Shown piece after piece: positions 61,552 through 64,000 of a DNA stretch of 64,000 nt. The stretch is taken from positions 62,001 through 126,000 of the forward strand of contig OY781093.1 in assembly GCA_963676355.1 (NCBI GenBank). The letters are read 5' to 3'. This DNA comes from JAGLOK01 sp963676355. Its GTDB lineage: Bacteria > Bacillota > Clostridia > Christensenellales > UMGS416. Numbering within the stretch: the stretch's first letter is position 1; every line of letters begins with the position of its first letter. The notes below the pieces were generated by a model. The model worked only from the letters and a program-made list of their open reading frames with translations. It did no database searches and was not told where the DNA came from. The position numbers and the translations under genes are program-made.

Positions 61552-62285
61552 ACGAACTTAGAGTATTAATAGCAGATGACGACGAAGGAATGCGCCTTAT
61601 CTTACAAAAGATAGTGGACAAAACAGATGGCTTTAAGGTAGAAGATATCGCTTCAGACGGAAAAGAAGCCGTAAAGCTATTTAAGAAAAAAAGACATGAT
61701 GTAGTGTTTTTAGATGTTGAAATGCCTCAAATGACAGGTATTGAATGCGCAAAAGCAATAAGCGATATTTCGCCTGAAACTCCCATTGTGTTTGCAACAG
61801 CTCATGAAAGCTACATGGCAGATGCTTTTGAAGTCTATGCATTTGACTATCTTACAAAGCCATTTGATGTTGAGCGCGCAGTTGGCACGCTTAACAAGAT
61901 AAAACAAATATCTGAGCATCAGCAAGTGCCGGGACATGGGCTTAACGCTATAAACAAACTCGGTAAACTTATAGTGCGCCACAGGGAAGGCATATCCTTT
62001 GTAAACACAAAAGATATAGTTCTCGCCCAGCGCGAGGACGGCTCGACCGTAATCTACACTCTAAAGGATAGGATAACAACTTCTGAACCTTTAGGTGAGC
62101 TTGAAAAGAGACTTGATCCAAGCAGATTTTTTAGATCTCACAAATCCTACATCATAAACCTTAAGAAAATTACAAAGGTTTATCCTTATGGACGGTGGAC
62201 ATATATAGTCAAATTTGAGGGCACTGAAAGAGACGCACTCATTACACATGAAAAATTCTCAAAGCTAGAAGAAATGTTTAACTGA
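61548..62285 (+). CDS. LytTR response regulator
   Basis: 245 residues. The receiver domain (about 1-120) has the acidic pair in ADDDEGMRL, the phospho-acceptor Asp in VFLDVEMPQMTGI (about 59), and the Lys in YLTKPF. The LytTR DNA-binding domain (about 140-240) has FVNTKDIVLAQREDG and RFFRSHKSYIINL. It pairs with the kinase at the head of this operon. As a LytTR protein it binds paired 9-bp direct repeats, so it could also act at the repeat operators near 37.3 and 40.5 kb, though that is only a possibility. Confidence 0.9.
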   Translation: MNELRVLIADDDEGMRLILQKIVDKTDGFKVEDIASDGKEAVKLFKKKRHDVVFLDVEMPQMTGIECAKAISDISPETPIVFATAHESYMADAFEVYAFDYLTKPFDVERAVGTLNKIKQISEHQQVPGHGLNAINKLGKLIVRHREGISFVNTKDIVLAQREDGSTVIYTLKDRITTSEPLGELEKRLDPSRFFRSHKSYIINLKKITKVYPYGRWTYIVKFEGTERDALITHEKFSKLEEMFN

Positions 62286-62303
62286 AAATCATTTAATAAT
62301 AAC

Positions 62304-62340
62304 AAAGAGCCGTTCGAAAAATCCGAGCGGCTCTTTTTAT
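62304..62340 (+). terminator. Terminator after the LytTR gene
   Basis: AAAGAGCCG/CGGCTCTTT stem extended by TTCG/CGAG-type pairs and followed by T-rich sequence; may also serve the convergent flavin reductase gene. Confidence 0.85.
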
Positions 62341-62359
62341 TACACAATTACTTGCGCTT

Positions 62360-62878
62360 TTAATCTTTAATATAGCAATCCACTATCTTTCCGAAAAACA
62401 GCGTGTGATAGTCTCCGTTTTCATAATCGCCTGCATACATCTTATCAACGATAGATCTTTCCATCTTGGTTGCATCCATTGTGTCCTTACCAACCACCTC
62501 ACACTCAATGTGAAGGCTGGCCTCCCCTATAATCGGGCAATCCACCACGTTTGCATCAATATCTGTAAAATTGCAAACTTCAAACTTATCCATATCTCTT
62601 CCCGATTTGCTTCCACAAATACCCAGCTCTTTTCGAAGCTCACCGTTTAATGGCACACTCACAGTAAAAACTCCGCTTTCATCCACCATATGATGGGTAT
62701 AACGCGAAAGCCTGACTGGCGCTATGAACACCTGCATTCCCCAGTATATCGAAAGAGAACCCCAGCCTATCGTCATTGAATTTATCTTGTCGCCAAGTTT
62801 TGCGTTTAAAAACAGCCCACCTTTTCCTAATGCCTCAAGAATTTGAGATGAATAGTCAAATGCATTAATCTTTTTCAT
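62360..62878 (-). CDS. Flavin reductase-like domain protein
   Basis: About 172 residues of the FMN-binding split-barrel type: INSMTIGWGSLSIYWGMQVF near residue 35, SGVFTVSVP, then a C-terminal strand with HTLFFGKIVDCYIKD. The fold is known from flavin reductases and similar flavoproteins; the electron donor is unknown. ATG 62878 follows AAAGGAAA; a longer frame from 62941 overlaps mntP and lacks a site. Confidence 0.85.
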   Translation of the reverse strand: MKKINAFDYSSQILEALGKGGLFLNAKLGDKINSMTIGWGSLSIYWGMQVFIAPVRLSRYTHHMVDESGVFTVSVPLNGELRKELGICGSKSGRDMDKFEVCNFTDIDANVVDCPIIGEASLHIECEVVGKDTMDATKMERSIVDKMYAGDYENGDYHTLFFGKIVDCYIKD

Positions 62879-62921
62879 AGTGTTTCCTTTCGTTTTTATA
62901 AAGATTTTTTGTGCCTGATTT

Positions 62922-63482
62922 TTAGCCCAATAGGTGCTCAATCAGTATTTTAATTCCCAATGCAATAAGCACGAGTCCACCTAGCACATCAAACAACCTG
63001 GGATATTTTTCACTTTTAAGATTACAAGCAAGAAGCACTCCTGCACCAGACAAAGCAAAGGTTATAACACCGGTAAGAATTGCAGGCAACCACAAAGCCT
63101 CTCCCAACGCTTTAACAGAGATCCCCGCCGCCATCGCATCAATTGATGTTGCAAGTGCTAAAATTACTAAAGTTTTAATTCCTGTTAAAGGCCTGCTTTC
63201 TTCTCCCTTAATGGCTTCATATATCATGTGAGCACCAATTAACAGCAGTAATCCAAATGCTATATAATGGTCAATCGATTCAATATATTTTGAAAATGAT
63301 GATGCGAGAATCCATCCTGCTGCAAGCATTCCGAACTGAAACACCCCGAAAAAAGTTGCGCATAAAAACGCCACTTTCTTCTGCTCTCGCTTGTCGTGAA
63401 TGCAAGCACCCAAAGAAAGCGATGCCGCAAAAGCATCCATAGCTAGTGCTGTTGCTAGTAAAAAAGTTGAAAGAAATGTCAT
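62922..63482 (-). CDS. mntP: Manganese efflux pump MntP
   Basis: 186 residues with six helices. The two inverted repeats each carry an acidic helix motif, LATALAMDAFAASLSLG at the N-terminus and LALATSIDAMAAGISVK in the middle, the marks of MntP (DUF204). It exports Mn(II). The region upstream is too short to show an Mn riboswitch within this window. Confidence 0.92.
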   Translation of the reverse strand: MTFLSTFLLATALAMDAFAASLSLGACIHDKREQKKVAFLCATFFGVFQFGMLAAGWILASSFSKYIESIDHYIAFGLLLLIGAHMIYEAIKGEESRPLTGIKTLVILALATSIDAMAAGISVKALGEALWLPAILTGVITFALSGAGVLLACNLKSEKYPRLFDVLGGLVLIALGIKILIEHLLG

Positions 63483-63494
63483 GGGTTTCTCCGT

Positions 63495-64000
63495 CTATGT
63501 CTTGCCGTCTTCTGTTATTCTTCCATCGCCCGTTATAGGTATCTTCTCTCCAAGCATCGGCTCAGGCTTTAGTATCTCAACCTCTAAAAACGCCTTTATC
63601 CTCGCCGCGCACTCGCGAGCCTTAAAATATAATATCTTGCTTGAAACATATACATCGCTTGGCAGGCCTTTAACCTCAACGCCCATTCGCTTTGCTATAT
63701 AGCAAGCCCGATAAAGATGATATTTCTGTGTGCAGATAACAGCTCTTTTAACTTCAAAAATATCTTTTGCGCGATACATCGTAGAATAAGTGTCAAAACC
63801 TGCGTGGTCCATGAACACATCTTCAATTTTAACACCTTTTTCAATCAAATACTGCCGCATGGCGTTTACTTCATCATACCCATAAGTTCCATGATCACCT
63901 GAAACCAATATTTTAGGCACTGTACCATTGTCATACATTTTGAAAGCAAAGTCCAGTCTGTCACGAAGCATATAGCTTGGCGTTCCGTCGCTTCCCACTT
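63495..64000 (-). CDS. YdcF/SanA-like DUF218 protein (5' end outside window)
   Basis: At least 167 residues. LVSGDHGTYGYDEVNAMRQY, then AGFDTYSTMYRAKDIF and CTQKYHLYRACYIAKRMG, are the DUF218 nucleotide-like fold motifs seen in YdcF, SanA and ElyC. The frame is still open at the window edge before GSDGTPSYMLRDRLDFAF, so the GTG at 63998 is probably not the start and an N-terminal helix is expected upstream. It may act in envelope maintenance. It ends 12 bases before mntP. Confidence 0.85.
   Translation of the reverse strand, partial: VGSDGTPSYMLRDRLDFAFKMYDNGTVPKILVSGDHGTYGYDEVNAMRQYLIEKGVKIEDVFMDHAGFDTYSTMYRAKDIFEVKRAVICTQKYHLYRACYIAKRMGVEVKGLPSDVYVSSKILYFKARECAARIKAFLEVEILKPEPMLGEKIPITGDGRITEDGKT

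Overview
The window looks like a chromosome segment of a low-to-moderate-GC anaerobic Firmicute, most likely in the Clostridia. This rests on strong Shine-Dalgarno sites, sigma-A promoters with TTGACA/TATAAT boxes, a clostridial-type aromatic operon, a GntR repressor of the YtrA type, FloA/NfeD, LytTR regulators and Tex. Species cannot be named from sequence alone.

Layout. 1-10.5 kb: the end of an arginase gene, a membrane diguanylate cyclase, glutamate dehydrogenase, a three-gene ABC-2 exporter, a PlsC acyltransferase, and an AraC regulator divergent from a GH4 alpha-galactosidase. 10.5-20.3 kb (minus strand): a nine-gene aromatic amino acid operon (DAHP synthase, tyrA, aroB, aroA, aroC, pheA, aroE, aroK, aroQ) preceded by a second, paralogous DAHP synthase gene. 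Each DAHP synthase gene has its own sigma-A promoter, a short leader peptide packed with Phe/Tyr codons, and a terminator with a visible competing antiterminator. These are two tandem ribosome-mediated attenuators, one Phe-rich and one Tyr-rich, not listed by ordinary gene calling.

20.3-33.8 kb: a C39-like protein, a lipoprotein esterase, tRNA-Arg with a degenerate copy beside it, a siderophore/cobalamin-type ABC importer, a GntR-controlled membrane operon with a perfect 23-bp palindrome, a DUF2089 / beta-helix repeat / TM2 operon, and tex. 33.8-49.1 kb is the accessory part. It holds two tandem ~1000-residue surface proteins, each preceded by a direct-repeat operator of the LytTR type, and a third truncated copy. 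Next to these is a broken kinase/LytTR chimera made by deletion, then a MotA/MotB-like (ZorA/ZorB-like) pair, Rhs remnants with a possible immunity protein, decayed polysaccharide genes, a duplicated Rhs-terminator-tRNA-Met segment, and tRNA-Met and tRNA-fMet.

49.1-64 kb returns to housekeeping: a Dabb protein, a GT-C membrane protein, Ppx/GppA phosphatase, ArgJ, a DUF5050-type lipoprotein, phosphofructokinase and a HEAT-like lipoprotein. It ends with an NfeD-flotillin operon bracketed by a sensor kinase and a LytTR response regulator, a flavin reductase-like protein, MntP and a partial YdcF/SanA-like protein.

The strongest candidates for something undescribed are the paired aromatic leader attenuators, the LytTR-type operators upstream of duplicated surface proteins next to a collapsed two-component system, and the orphan ZorA/ZorB-like pair. 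All coordinates and structures were read by eye. No alignment, folding or database search was run.
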